Assembly: GCF_030160235.1 (NCBI RefSeq)
Contig: NZ_BSNY01000071.1
Location: forward strand, 124,001-188,000
Direction: 5' to 3'
Length of the DNA: 64,000 nt
Source: Mesorhizobium huakuii
GTDB taxonomy: Bacteria; Pseudomonadota; Alphaproteobacteria; Rhizobiales; Rhizobiaceae
Shown piece after piece: positions 1 to 9,170 of the stretch; position 1 is the stretch's first letter, and each line of letters begins with the position of its first letter. The notes beneath the pieces are model-generated. The model was not told the DNA's origin. It saw nothing but the letters and a program-made list of their open reading frames with translations, and searched no databases. The translations under genes and the position numbers were made by a program.

Positions 1-2
1 CC

Positions 3-497
3 GCCGATCGCTCGACACAGCGTGTGGCCGGCTTCATCGTGCTCCTGGCGCTGGTCCAGATCTATCTCGGCGGCCTGGTCGCCGGGCTCGACGCCGGCCT
101 GAGCTACAACACCTGGCCGCTGATGGACGGCAAGATCATCCCCGGCGATCTGCTGATCCTCGAACCGGCATGGCGCAACTTCTTCGAGAGCCCGAAGACG
201 GTGCAGTTCATTCATCGACTCGGCGCCTATACGGTCTTCGCCGTCGCACTCTGGCACATGATCTCCACGCGCCGGCGGCTGCCCGGCTCGACCCATGCCC
301 GCCGCGCGACGCTGTTGTTTGTGCTGGTGCTGGTGCAGGCCTCGATCGGCATCGGCACGCTGCTGATGCAGGTACCGCTGCATATGGCACTCACCCACCA
401 GGGCTTTGCGCTGATCGTATTGGGTTTCGCCGCCGCGCACTGGCGCGGCACCAAGGGCGCTTATCGCTTGTCGCAGGATGTCGTGCTCAGGAGTTAA
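3..497 (+). CDS. ctaA: Heme A synthase, C-terminal part (partial at window start)
   Basis: The reading frame enters from the left edge, so only the last 164 residues are present. CtaA/Cox15 is an inner-membrane enzyme that oxidises the C8 methyl of heme O to give heme A for cytochrome oxidase. Family features seen are the segment [20 protein letters not shown], the histidine-bearing helix FIHRLGAY, a second conserved histidine pair region around [10 protein letters not shown], and four hydrophobic helices. The downstream argC and speB on the other strand match the usual rhizobial neighbourhood. No start can be assigned here. Confidence 0.93.
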   Translation, partial: ADRSTQRVAGFIVLLALVQIYLGGLVAGLDAGLSYNTWPLMDGKIIPGDLLILEPAWRNFFESPKTVQFIHRLGAYTVFAVALWHMISTRRRLPGSTHARRATLLFVLVLVQASIGIGTLLMQVPLHMALTHQGFALIVLGFAAAHWRGTKGAYRLSQDVVLRS

Positions 498-525
498 TGC
501 GGAGCCTCTCGGCCCGTCCCTGAGG

Positions 526-1365
526 TCAGAAATTCGCTCGCACGGCGCGGATTGCCCCGGCGATCGACAGTTCGCGGTTCTCATCGACCGCATTGTCGTC
601 CTCGTGGTGCCAGGCCGCCGACAGACAGCCATAGGCGATGGCATGGTCCAGTATCGCTGCCGGTGACTGCCCAAGCGTCTTGGCAAAGACTTCGGCCATG
701 TGCGCGATCCGCTGCGGATCGAGGCAGAGCGCGTCGCGGTCGAGCGGGTTGTAGAACATGTTGGCTGCGTCGAAGCCGGGGTCGCCGAGCACGCCCTTCG
801 GATCGATCACCAGCCAGCCGCGCGGCCCGTGCAGGATGTTGTCATGGTGCAGGTCGCCATGCAGCGGCCTGATGTCGTGCGGGTTGGACAGCAGCCGCTC
901 GGCGATGGCGGCTGCCTCGACATAGAGGCTGTCATCACCGGTAGCGCGATCGGTCGCGGCTTTCCCGAACAGGCTGGCGTACCGCTCCCTGAGCGGCTGA
1001 AGCTCGGGCGGGTAGGGGTGTTGTGACGGCGAAAACAATTTCGCCATCAGCTCGGCCGCGATTGCGGTTGCGGCGTTGTCTCCCTGCTGGTCGAGAATTC
1101 CTGAGAGCAGGGTTTCGCCGGCATATTCGAGCAGCATGCTGTGGCCATCGCGGCCAAGCAGGCGCACCGCGCCTTCGCCGCGCCGCCAGGCGAGGAAATG
1201 CTCGCCACGCAATTCGTCGGCGACATCGTCGAAAGGTTTGAGCGCCTTGACGACGGCCGGCGAGCCGTCGTCGCGAACAACCTTCCAGATGCGGCTCGAA
1301 AAAGTCTCAGCGATGAGTTCGGGCGCGCTGACTTTCCAGCGCGCCGGGAAGGCTGGTGCGTCCAT
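526..1365 (-). CDS. Aminoglycoside/hydroxyurea antibiotic resistance kinase family (APH(6)-like)
   Basis: This 279-residue protein has the kinase-fold catalytic loop HGDLHHDN at about residues 169-176, followed by an IDPKG magnesium-binding segment about ten residues on. That pattern is characteristic of the APH(6)/hydroxyurea phosphotransferase family, which includes streptomycin 6-kinases. Chromosomal members often have no proven drug substrate, so resistance is only a possibility. The ATG at 1365 shares one base with the argC stop (TGATG), which implies translational coupling and one transcript with argC. A TTG one codon upstream is the alternative start. Confidence 0.85.
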   Translation of the reverse strand: MDAPAFPARWKVSAPELIAETFSSRIWKVVRDDGSPAVVKALKPFDDVADELRGEHFLAWRRGEGAVRLLGRDGHSMLLEYAGETLLSGILDQQGDNAATAIAAELMAKLFSPSQHPYPPELQPLRERYASLFGKAATDRATGDDSLYVEAAAIAERLLSNPHDIRPLHGDLHHDNILHGPRGWLVIDPKGVLGDPGFDAANMFYNPLDRDALCLDPQRIAHMAEVFAKTLGQSPAAILDHAIAYGCLSAAWHHEDDNAVDENRELSIAGAIRAVRANF

Positions 1366-2291
1366 CAAAGCCCGAGCATCAGGTCCATGTTCTGGACGGC
1401 GGCACCCGAGGCGCCCTTGCCGAGATTGTCATAGACCGCCAGCAGCAGCGCCTGCGCGCGCTTGTCGTTGGCAAAGACATAGACCTTCATGCGGTTGGTG
1501 CCGTTGTAGATCTCGGGGTCGATCTCCGGCATGCGCTCCAGATGCGCATAGGGCGCCACCTCGACCACGCCGCCCTTGATGGCGGCGAAATGGTCGGCAA
1601 TGGCGGCATGAAGTTCTGCGCCTGTCGGCACATGCTCGAGGCCGCCGAGTTGCAGCGGCACCACGGTGATCATGCCCTGGGCGAAATTGCCAACCGCCGG
1701 CTGCATGATCGGGTCATGCGACAGCTTTGCATAAGCCCGCAGTTCCGGCACATGCTTGTGCTGCAGGGTCAGGCCATAGGGCAGGAACTCCGAGGCGTCC
1801 TCGCCCTTGGCGACATAGTCCTCGATCATCGGGCGTCCGCCGCCCGAATAGCCGGAAATGCCGTTGACGGTGATCGGGAAATTGGCCGGCAGCAGGCCCG
1901 ATGTGACCAGGGGCCTCAGCGTTGCGATCGGTCCCTGCGGCCAGCAGCCAGGATTGGCGACGCGCTTGGCCGAGGCGATCGTCTTGGCTTGCTCCTTGTC
2001 CATCTCGGCGAAGCCATAGGCCCAGCCTTCGGCGACACGATGCGCGGTCGACGCATCGATCACCTTCGTGGTGTCGTTGGCGATCAGCGAGACGCTTTCC
2101 TTCGCCGCATCGTCCGGCAGGCACAGGATCGCGATATCGGCGGCATTGAGGAATTCGGCGCGCGCCGCCGTTTCCTTGCGCCGCTCCGTCGGGATGGAAA
2201 TGATCTCCAGGTCGCCGCGCTCGGCAAGCAGCGCCCGGATCTGCAGGCCGGTGGTGCCGTGCTCGCCGTCGATGAAGATTTTCGGTTTCAT
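1365..2291 (-). CDS. argC: N-acetyl-gamma-glutamyl-phosphate reductase
   Basis: This is the third enzyme of arginine biosynthesis, an NADPH-dependent reductase of N-acetylglutamyl phosphate in the cytoplasm. The 308-residue length and the N-terminus KIFIDGEHGTTGLQI fit the short type-2 ArgC subfamily. The catalytic cysteine lies in ANPGCWPQG near residue 116, and a GGGRPM segment is conserved further on. It follows speB on the same strand after 30 bases and is coupled to the kinase gene downstream. The shorter type-2 form is common in alphaproteobacteria. Confidence 0.96.
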   Translation of the reverse strand: MKPKIFIDGEHGTTGLQIRALLAERGDLEIISIPTERRKETAARAEFLNAADIAILCLPDDAAKESVSLIANDTTKVIDASTAHRVAEGWAYGFAEMDKEQAKTIASAKRVANPGCWPQGPIATLRPLVTSGLLPANFPITVNGISGYSGGGRPMIEDYVAKGEDASEFLPYGLTLQHKHVPELRAYAKLSHDPIMQPAVGNFAQGMITVVPLQLGGLEHVPTGAELHAAIADHFAAIKGGVVEVAPYAHLERMPEIDPEIYNGTNRMKVYVFANDKRAQALLLAVYDNLGKGASGAAVQNMDLMLGL

Positions 2292-2321
2292 GACCTGATC
2301 AAATTCCCTGATATTCCGAGA

Positions 2322-3329
2322 CTATATGCCGTTACCGTGATTCACCGCGGCACCGTTGTGATTGCCGTTGTTCATCTCTTCCTGCCGTGCCTTTCGTTCA
2401 GCCAGCAGGCCGAGATACTGCATGGCGACCATCGAGCCGGCGATCGCCGTTATATCGGCGTGATCATAGGCCGGCGCAACCTCCACGACATCGGCGCCGA
2501 CAATATCGACCTGGTTGAGCTGGCGCAGCGTCGACAGGATCTTCGCCGAGGACGGCCCGCCAGCCACCGGCGTGCCGGTTCCGGGCGCATAGGCAGGGTC
2601 AAGGCAGTCGATGTCGAAGGTGAGGTACGTCTTCTTGCCGCCGGTGCGGTCGACGATGGCGTAGGCGATGTCGGAGGCCCGCATCTCCTCGATTTCGTGG
2701 CCGTAGAGGATCTTGATGCCGAACGTGTCGGGGGCGTGCGTCCGGATGCCGATCTGGATCGACCGGTCGGGATCGATGATGCCTTCCTTGACCGCGCGGC
2801 CGACGAAGGATCCGTGGTCGATGCGCTTGCCGTCGTCCTCCCACGTGTCCTGATGCGCGTCGAACTGCACCAGGGCAAGCGGTCCGTGGATGGCGGCATG
2901 CGCCTTGAGCAGCGGCCAGGTGACGAAATGGTCGCCGCCCAGCGTCAAAAGGAAGGCGCCTGATTTCAGGATCTTCGCCGCTTCGCGTTCGATCGTGCCT
3001 GGCGTCTTCTGGTGGTTGCCGGAATCCAGCAGGCAGTCGCCGTAGTCGACCACCGCGAGATGTTCGAACAGATCGCGCGAGAACGGGTACTGCGGGTCAT
3101 TGTCGAGGATCGCCGAGGCGCGGCGTATAGCCTGCGGCCCGAATCGGGCGCCGGGCCGGTTGGTGACGGCGGCGTCGAAGGGGATGCCCCACACCACCGC
3201 GTCCGCGCCTTTCACATCCTTGGTGTATTTGCGCCGCATGAACGACAGCGCGCCGGAGTAGGTCGGCTCAAGGGCGCCGCCCGTTTTGGAGCGGGCGGTG
3301 AAGGCATGGTCGATGTTCTTGGTCGCCAT
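2322..3329 (-). CDS. speB: Agmatinase / ureohydrolase family
   Basis: The 335-residue protein carries all ureohydrolase manganese ligands: GGDH at 131-134, DAHQD at 157-161 and DIDCLDP at 239-245. The subfamily pattern favours agmatinase (agmatine to putrescine plus urea), but arginase or guanidinobutyrase cannot be excluded from motifs alone. It heads the minus-strand group speB-argC-kinase. In rhizobia this gene usually sits between argC and rpsI, as here, apart from three plus-strand genes placed between speB and rpsI. The start is the ATG at 3329. Confidence 0.9.
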   Translation of the reverse strand: MATKNIDHAFTARSKTGGALEPTYSGALSFMRRKYTKDVKGADAVVWGIPFDAAVTNRPGARFGPQAIRRASAILDNDPQYPFSRDLFEHLAVVDYGDCLLDSGNHQKTPGTIEREAAKILKSGAFLLTLGGDHFVTWPLLKAHAAIHGPLALVQFDAHQDTWEDDGKRIDHGSFVGRAVKEGIIDPDRSIQIGIRTHAPDTFGIKILYGHEIEEMRASDIAYAIVDRTGGKKTYLTFDIDCLDPAYAPGTGTPVAGGPSSAKILSTLRQLNQVDIVGADVVEVAPAYDHADITAIAGSMVAMQYLGLLAERKARQEEMNNGNHNGAAVNHGNGI

Positions 3330-3452
3330 TACTGGTCCTCGTTTTCATCGGGGTGCAACAACTACAGAACCGGCATGGAAGATGCCAGTCACAGCTTGGG
3401 GAGACGAAACGGCGCCGCCCGGGTGCCACGGCAAGACAGGATCTGTCCCATC

Positions 3453-4661
3453 ATGACGCAGGCCGCGTTTCTTAATCCGTCCGATGCCGTGGTGTCGACC
3501 CATGCCGGCACGATAGCGGGCGAGCGCTTTCAGGTTCTCGATTCGTGGCGCGGCATCTGCGCGCTGCTTGTGGCGTTGTTTCATTTCCCGACCGCTTCCG
3601 CGATCTCGCAGAGCAGCTTCATCGGTTCGTCCTATCTTTTCGTCGATTTCTTCTTCGTCCTTTCCGGCTTCGTCATCGCCAGCAGCTATGCCGATCGGCT
3701 GAATCAGCCGGCAGAGGTCGCTCGATTCGCGCTGGTACGGTTCGGCCGCATCTATCCGCTGCATCTCATAATGCTCGCGGCCTTTGCGGGCTTCGAACTG
3801 CTGCGGCTGATGCTGCCGCAACTGCATGGCACCGGCGCTGCCCCTTTCACCGGCGGTTTCGATTTGAAGAGCCTGCTTGCCAATCTGCTCCTGCTGCAAG
3901 GGATGGGCTTCGAGGATCATCTGACCTGGAATGCGCCAAGCTGGAGCATTTCGGCGGAGTTCTTCGCCTATCTCCTGTTCGCCGGCGTGGTCTTCATCGC
4001 CGGCGCGCGTGCCTGGATATGGCTTGTCGCCGCCGCCGTCACCGCGCCGCTGTTCCTGCTCGGCTTCTCCACGCATCATATGGACGTATCCTACGACTTC
4101 GGCTTCATCCGCTGCCTCTACGGCTTCTCGCTCGGCGCCCTGCTGGCCTGGTTTCAGCATGATTCCATTGCAGGAGCGCGACAGCTCTTCGCCACAAGCG
4201 GCCCGCGGCTGAGCTGGACCCTTGCCGAAATCGTCATGGTGGCGGTCATCGTCGCTTTCGTCTCTCTGGCGGGCGGCAATGATTTCGGCATCGCCGCGCC
4301 CCTGGTGTTTGTGCTGGCGCTGTTTCTTTTCGCCCATGAAGGCGGCTGGATTTCCGCCTCGCTGCGGGCGCCGTTCATGCTGACGCTCGGCGCGCTGTCC
4401 TATTCCATCTACATGGTCCACATCTTTGTCCAGGCGCGCCTGATCAACGTTGCCGGGCTCGTCGAGCACAAGCTGGGCCTGGGTCTGGTCGGCGACATCG
4501 TATTGCGTGGCTCGCCAGCGACGGGCTTCGGTACCGGCTGGGCTGGAACGACGGCAATCGTCGTCATGCTCGTCGCCACCATCGCCGCATCGTGGATCAC
4601 CTGGCGTTTCATTGAAATGCCGGCGATGGCATGGTTCCGCCGGCTCTCGAAACGCATCTGA
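3453..4661 (+). CDS. Acyltransferase 3 family (OafA-like) membrane O-acyltransferase
   Basis: This 402-residue integral membrane protein transfers acyl, often acetyl, groups to extracellular or envelope carbohydrates. Family signatures seen are LDSWRGICALLVALFHF near the N-terminus with the catalytic-type histidine, FVDFFFVLSGFVI, and RIYPLHL after the second helix. About ten hydrophobic helices follow. I chose the ATG at 3453 because an open frame reaching further upstream overlaps speB antisense and carries no family sequence. It is divergent from speB, and no substrate gene lies beside it. Confidence 0.85.
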   Translation: MTQAAFLNPSDAVVSTHAGTIAGERFQVLDSWRGICALLVALFHFPTASAISQSSFIGSSYLFVDFFFVLSGFVIASSYADRLNQPAEVARFALVRFGRIYPLHLIMLAAFAGFELLRLMLPQLHGTGAAPFTGGFDLKSLLANLLLLQGMGFEDHLTWNAPSWSISAEFFAYLLFAGVVFIAGARAWIWLVAAAVTAPLFLLGFSTHHMDVSYDFGFIRCLYGFSLGALLAWFQHDSIAGARQLFATSGPRLSWTLAEIVMVAVIVAFVSLAGGNDFGIAAPLVFVLALFLFAHEGGWISASLRAPFMLTLGALSYSIYMVHIFVQARLINVAGLVEHKLGLGLVGDIVLRGSPATGFGTGWAGTTAIVVMLVATIAASWITWRFIEMPAMAWFRRLSKRI

Positions 4662-4756
4662 CAAACCTTTCGCGAGAAACCGCTAGCCGGCTTCGTTCAC
4701 CCAGATGTCACGGGCATCGCCTATCCCGGCTTCGATCCGGCAAGGAGCGATTCTCG

Positions 4757-5812
4757 ATGCGGACGATCTGGCTGAGCCTTTTGCTTTGCGCGACCCTTGC
4801 TGCCACCTCCGGTCAGGCTTCGGCCGGCGAAAGCCGCGCCAGACAGATTCTCGACCGCTTCGAGCATGCCAACCAGTGGCGCGACCATGTGATGGTGGCC
4901 GCCCACCGCGCCGGCAGCATGCAGGCCGGCAAGACGCTCTATGCGGAAAATTCGCTCGCGGCTGTCGAAGGCTCGATCGCCATGGGCGCCGAGATCGTCG
5001 AGATCGACATCAGGCGCTCGAAGGACGGTGAGTTCGTCGTCATGCATGACAGCTGGCTCGACCGCACCACGACCTGCAAGGGCGAGGTGGTGAAGTACAC
5101 GCTGGCCGAACTCAGGGCATGTCGGCTGGTGGTCGAGGGTACCCGCACCGTCTCCAATGAAACGGTCTCGACGCTGCGCGAAATGTTGCTGGCGACCAGG
5201 GATCGGATCCTCATCAATCTCGACAACAAGCTCGAAGTCGGCGACCTCCCGGGCATGATCGCGGTGGCACGCGATCTCGGCATGGCCGACCAGGTCATCG
5301 TCAAGGAGAACCTCTGGAACCAGAACCGGATTGCCTCGGTGAAGGCGGCGATGGCCGCGATCGACGGCGTCCAGTTCATGCCGATCATCGCCGATGACGC
5401 CGTGCATGATGCCGGTTTCGCCGAGACCGTCGACCACGCCTTCTCGCCACGCGCGATCGAGCTGATCAACTGGCGGGCGGGCGCCGAGACGCTGACCGAG
5501 ACCGGCGGACCGCTGTGCAGCACACGCATGCGAGCGGCGGCGGTGCGGGGCAACTGGCACATCTGGGCCGACACCTACGCCATCGTCAACAAGCCGGGCG
5601 GCTTCCTCGCCGGCGGCCGCGGTGACGAACTGGCGGTGCAGGCCAGCCTGCCGCGCGAAGCCTGGGGTTTCTGGGCCGATCGCGGCGCCACCATCATCCA
5701 GACCGACGAGCCGAAGGCGGCCATCGACTGGCTGGCGGCCAACGGCTATCGCGTGCCTTATGCCGGGACTGGCGAACGCCTCGAGCCTGCCGCGACCGCC
5801 AGCATCAATTGA
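4757..5812 (+). CDS. Secreted glycerophosphodiester phosphodiesterase family protein
   Basis: The 351-residue product starts with a clear signal peptide (MRTIWLSLLLCATLAA, cleavage near ASA-GE), so it is periplasmic or exported. GDPD-domain catalytic features follow: AHRAG, AENSLAA, EIVEIDIR and VVMHD, which supply the histidine pair and acidic calcium ligands. The family hydrolyses glycerophosphodiesters to glycerol 3-phosphate and an alcohol. The start is supported by AAGGAG at 4742-4747, nine bases ahead. It follows the acyltransferase on the same strand after 95 bases. Confidence 0.88.
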   Translation: MRTIWLSLLLCATLAATSGQASAGESRARQILDRFEHANQWRDHVMVAAHRAGSMQAGKTLYAENSLAAVEGSIAMGAEIVEIDIRRSKDGEFVVMHDSWLDRTTTCKGEVVKYTLAELRACRLVVEGTRTVSNETVSTLREMLLATRDRILINLDNKLEVGDLPGMIAVARDLGMADQVIVKENLWNQNRIASVKAAMAAIDGVQFMPIIADDAVHDAGFAETVDHAFSPRAIELINWRAGAETLTETGGPLCSTRMRAAAVRGNWHIWADTYAIVNKPGGFLAGGRGDELAVQASLPREAWGFWADRGATIIQTDEPKAAIDWLAANGYRVPYAGTGERLEPAATASIN

Positions 5813-5898
5813 TTTGCGGCCCCTGAAATCTCGGCACATTGTCGCGGGGCGGCGTCTCCCGACGGAACGGTGTCAGTGTGAAACCGTTACGGGTGGGC

Positions 5899-7254
5899 AT
5901 GTCCAACACCCTGGTTTTCAACCGCCCCGCCAATATCGGCTATGCCGCCACCGTCGCCGCGACCAGTCTCGGTTTCGTGGTGGTGCAGCTTGATGTTTCG
6001 ATCGTCAACGTCGCTCTCAATAAGATTGGCTCGGCCCTGTCGATGGGCATTGGCGGCCTGCAATGGGTCGTCGACGCCTACACGCTTGCCTTTGCCTCGC
6101 TGCTGCTCGCCGGAGGGGCGCTCGGCGACAGGATCGGCGCCCGCCGCGTGTTCGTCGGCGGCATGGCATTGTTCAGCATCGCATCGCTGGTCTGTGGCCT
6201 GGCGTAGAGCCCTTGGATCCTGATCGCCGCCCGCGCTGTGCAGGGCGCTGGTGCCGCCCTGTTGATGCCATGCTCGCTGGCGCTCCTCAACCGCGCCTAT
6301 GCCTCCGACAAGCCACGCCGGGCGCGCCGTTGGCCTGTGGACTGCGGCGGGCGGCATGGCGCTGTCGGCCGGGCCGGTGCTCGGCGGCTTCATGGTCGCG
6401 TCGCTTGGCTGGGCAAGCATCTTCCTGGTCAATCTGCCGATCGGTGCTCTCGCCATCTGGATGGCCTACCGGTTTCTGCAGGAGACGCCGACCAACGCCG
6501 ATAATCCGCCGATCGACTGGGCCGGCCAGGGCCTTGTCGTGCTGACGCTGTTTTCGCTGACCGGCGCCTTCATCGAAGCCGGCTCGTCCGGCTGGACTTC
6601 ATTGCCGGTCATCGGCGGACTGGCGGTGGCGGCGGTGGCCGGAAGCCTGTTCCTGCTGGTCGTGAGCCGGACCAAGGCTCCGATGTTTCCTCTCGGCCTC
6701 TTTGCCAGCCGTGTGCCGGCGGCGACCAGCCTCGTCGGGCTGGCGGTAAATTTGACGCTTTACGGCACAATCTTCATGCTCAGCCTCTATTTCCAGCAGG
6801 AAAGGCATTTTTCGCCCGAAATGACCGGGCTCGCCTTCCTGCCGTTCATGGCGGTGGTCACCGTATCCAATATCGCCGCGGGACGCATCGCTGCCACCTA
6901 CGGCCCACGATTACCAATGGCGATCGGCCTGCTTATCGGCGCGGCCGGTTTCGGCCTGATGGCGCTGATCCAGGCCGACACCTCTTATCTGTCGCTGCTG
7001 TGGCGCCTGCTGTTCCTGCCGGTCGGCATCGGTCTTGCGGTACCCGCCATGACCACGGCGCTGCTGTCCTCCGTGCCGACGGCGATGTCGGGAACAGCCT
7101 CGGGCGTGCTCAACACAGTGCGCCAGGCAGGCGTGGCGCTTTCCGGCTCCGCATTGGCGCTGGGCACGATCCAGGGCATGCAGCTTGCTTTCCTTGCCTC
7201 GGCGCGCTCGCCGTGGCCGCGATGCCGATCATTTCGCGGGATAGGGAGCGCAAC
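5899..7254 (+). pseudogene. MFS drug exporter (EmrB/QacA, 14-helix type), inactivated
   Basis: The N-terminal part reads as an EmrB/QacA-type transporter (VVVQLDVSIVNVALN, then LQWVVDAYTLAFASLLL). An in-frame TAG stands at 6205-6207. Homology resumes at once in the same frame (ILIAARAVQGAGAALLMP), then changes frame at about 6316-6326 to give AVGLWTAAGG. It runs to about 7200, where a second shift is needed to reach LAVAAMPIISRDRERN. One nonsense change and two frameshifts make this a decayed gene unless the assembly is poor. The neighbours are intact, which argues against general sequencing error. The 3' end is approximate because the last frame has no natural stop before rpsI antisense. Confidence 0.85.
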
Positions 7255-7256
7255 GC

Positions 7257-7283
7257 AAAAAGGCCGCCCGGAGGCGGCCTTTT
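7257..7283 (-). terminator. Rho-independent terminator of rplM-rpsI
   Basis: An AGGCCGCC stem pairs with GGCGGCCT around a 4-base loop, flanked by A and T runs on both sides. Read on the minus strand it lies 24 bases past the rpsI stop and ends in a T tract. The symmetry means it could also stop plus-strand transcription from the decayed MFS gene. Confidence 0.88.
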
Positions 7284-7306
7284 CGATTGTCCAAACTGCG
7301 GAGCGC

Positions 7307-7789
7307 TTAGCGCTTCGAGAACTGGAAGGAGCGGCGGGCTTTTGCCTTGCCGTACTTCTTGCGCTCGACGACGCGGCTGTCGCGGGTCAGGAAGCCGCCC
7401 TTCTTGAGCACGGCGCGCAGTGCCGGCTCGTAGTAGGTCAGCGCCTTGGAGATGCCGTGACGCACCGCACCGGCCTGGCCGGAGAGGCCGCCGCCGACGA
7501 CGGTGGCGACGATGTCGTACTGGCCCGAACGGTTGGAGGCGATGATCGGCTGGTTGAGGATCATCTGCAGGACCGGACGCGCGAAATAGGTCGCGAATTC
7601 CTTGTCGTTGACGACGATCTTGCCGGAACCCGGCTTCACCCAGACGCGCGCGATGGCGTTCTTGCGCTTGCCGGTGGCATAGGCGCGGCCCGACTTGTCG
7701 AGCTTCTGGACGTGGACGGGTGCCGCTGCCTGCGTATTCGTGTTGCCGGTGGCGGCGCCCAGTTCTGCGAGCGAGGAAAGCTCAGCCAT
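7307..7789 (-). CDS. rpsI: 30S ribosomal protein S9
   Basis: S9 is a small-subunit protein whose C-terminal tail reaches the P-site tRNA. The conserved core reads [17 protein letters not shown] and the C-terminus is [11 protein letters not shown], the typical basic tail ending in arginine. The 160-residue length includes the N-terminal extension (about 30 residues, with an Ala/Thr-rich stretch) usual in alphaproteobacteria. It follows rplM after one base and shares its promoter and terminator. Confidence 0.98.
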   Translation of the reverse strand: MAELSSLAELGAATGNTNTQAAAPVHVQKLDKSGRAYATGKRKNAIARVWVKPGSGKIVVNDKEFATYFARPVLQMILNQPIIASNRSGQYDIVATVVGGGLSGQAGAVRHGISKALTYYEPALRAVLKKGGFLTRDSRVVERKKYGKAKARRSFQFSKR

Positions 7790-7790
7790 C

Positions 7791-8255
7791 TTATGCGACC
7801 TTCTTGTTCTTGGAATTCAGCTTGGCCACGTCGAGGACTTCTGGCTGCTGGGCGACATGCGGATGCTCGGCGCCTGCATAGACGCGCAGGTTCTTCATCT
7901 GGCGACGGCCGAGCGGGCCACGCGGGACCATGCGCTCAACGGCCTTCTCGACGACACGCTCGGGGAAACGGCCCTCGAGCAGCTGGCGCGCGGTGCGCTC
8001 CTTGATGCCGCCGGGGTGGCCGGTGTGCCAGTAGTAGACCTTGTCGGTGAACTTCTTGCCGGTGAACACCACCTTGTCGGCATTGATGACGATGACGTTG
8101 TCGCCGTCGTCGACATGTGGGGTGAAGGTCGGCTTGTGCTTGCCGCGAAGATGATTGGCGATGACAGTGGCAAGACGGCCGACGACGAGACCCTCGGCGT
8201 CGATCAGGATCCACTTCTTCACCACATCCGCAGGCTTCTGCGAAAAGGTTGTCAT
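7791..8255 (-). CDS. rplM: 50S ribosomal protein L13
   Basis: L13 is an early-assembly protein of the large subunit. At 154 residues it has the family length, and diagnostic stretches are present: [16 protein letters not shown] near the N-terminus, the [22 protein letters not shown] region, and MVPRGPLGR. It is the first gene of the rplM-rpsI operon. A long leader of about 115 bases precedes it. Confidence 0.98.
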   Translation of the reverse strand: MTTFSQKPADVVKKWILIDAEGLVVGRLATVIANHLRGKHKPTFTPHVDDGDNVIVINADKVVFTGKKFTDKVYYWHTGHPGGIKERTARQLLEGRFPERVVEKAVERMVPRGPLGRRQMKNLRVYAGAEHPHVAQQPEVLDVAKLNSKNKKVA

Positions 8256-8378
8256 GTTTTCTGCTCTCGGTTTTGACCTTCACGGGGAAGGCGTTTCTTG
8301 TTGCTTGGATTGCCGATGAGCACTTGCCCACCGCCAATAACAAAACGGCGGCCTTTGCGGGCCGCTGCTTCGTGAGGG

Positions 8379-8407
8379 CTTATAGGCGAGGGGAGGGATC
8401 GCGTCAA
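8379..8407 (-). promoter_or_regulatory. Sigma-70-type promoter of rplM-rpsI
   Basis: On the minus strand TTGACG (8407-8402) and TATAAG (8384-8379) are separated by exactly 17 bases. Both boxes are close to consensus. The inferred start near 8372 gives a leader of about 115 bases. The leader holds a GCGGCC/GGCCGC hairpin around 8349-8365, which could serve in ribosomal-protein feedback, although no known alphaproteobacterial L13 leader was recognised. Confidence 0.8.
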
Positions 8408-8511
8408 GGCAAGTGGTAAAGCAAATTTCGAAGAAAGATAAGTAAAAACAGACACTTGCTTAAAAGGTATTATTTTACCACATCTGCCGGCGCCCATGTT
8501 CCTGGTCCGCC

Positions 8512-8910
8512 TCAGTGTTTTGCCTCGATTTCCTTGCGAGCTGCGCTGGAAAGGAATGCGGATCGTGTAAGGCCGCGCTCGCGCGCGGCTGCGTCGATCG
8601 CCCGCAGGACGCCACGCTCGAAAGTCACATTCGCCCTCACGACCGCGCTGTCATTGTCGATGAGCGGCACCGAGATCAGATAGCCGCCTTCGGCAAGCGC
8701 GCTGCGTATATCGGGAAGAGCGACAATCGCTTCGTGGCTGGACGGCTCTGGAACCGGCATGTCCTCCGCCCACAATTGCAAGGCTTCAACCGCATTGGGT
8801 ACGATGTCCTCGGCCACATCGGCGGCCGAAAAGCAGCCGGGAATGTCGGGAAAGCGAATACCGAACGCGCTGTCGGGGTCTTTGTCGACCAAGGCGAAAT
8901 AGCTCTTCAT
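8512..8910 (-). CDS. hicB: HicB-family antitoxin
   Basis: The 132-residue protein starts MKSYFALVDKDPDSAFGIRF and continues DIPGCFSAADVAEDI, the partial RNase-H-like HicB fold. It ends with a ribbon-helix-helix-type segment (RAIDAAARERGLTRSAFLSS) expected to bind the operator. HicB neutralises the HicA mRNA interferase and represses the pair. The ATG at 8910 is chosen because the frame upstream of it overlaps the hicA remnant. Gene order, toxin first then antitoxin, is standard. The toxin upstream is frameshifted, so this antitoxin may be an orphan. Confidence 0.87.
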   Translation of the reverse strand: MKSYFALVDKDPDSAFGIRFPDIPGCFSAADVAEDIVPNAVEALQLWAEDMPVPEPSSHEAIVALPDIRSALAEGGYLISVPLIDNDSAVVRANVTFERGVLRAIDAAARERGLTRSAFLSSAARKEIEAKH

Positions 8911-8933
8911 GAAGGTCTCCGGCGCAACATTGC

Positions 8934-9123
8934 CTATCCGATCCAACCAGCCTGCTTGGCGATCGCGCGAGCAGTGCCGGCAGGCAGGTCTTTTTCGGGA
9001 TGCGGAACAATCAGCACGATCTCGCCCTTCCGGAATTTGTGGTGCGAGCCGCGTATCGAAAATCAGCTCGAACCCATCCTCCTTGAGGTGCTTTATGATC
9101 TTACGGCTGTCACGCTCAAGCAA
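8934..9123 (-). pseudogene. hicA: HicA-family mRNA interferase toxin, frameshifted
   Basis: From a TTG at 9123 the frame reads LERDSRKIIKHLKEDGFELIF, a typical HicA N-terminus. The next conserved segment, IRGSHHKFRKGEIVLIVPHP followed by PAGTARAIAKQAGWIG, lies in a different frame. One extra base near 9057 accounts for the shift. That segment carries the catalytic-type histidine (GSHHKF), so the toxin cannot be made without frameshifting. The second part ends at TAG 8936-8934, 23 bases before hicB. A sequencing error is possible. The frameshift itself is directly visible. Confidence 0.8.
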
Positions 9124-9170
9124 AAGTCACCCTTGCGCATATATATACACATTGCTCGGAAATTCGATCA

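Noticed and set aside
526-1365. Acquired streptomycin resistance gene
   Set aside because: The kinase fold is right, but its coupling to argC and lack of mobile flanks favour a chromosomal paralogue with unknown substrate.
1356-2963. 535-codon plus-strand open frame
   Set aside because: Antisense to argC and speB; typical of high-GC coding on the other strand and without any family sequence.
3345-4664. 439-codon minus-strand open frame
   Set aside because: Antisense to the acyltransferase; composition is charged and repetitive as expected for a shadow.
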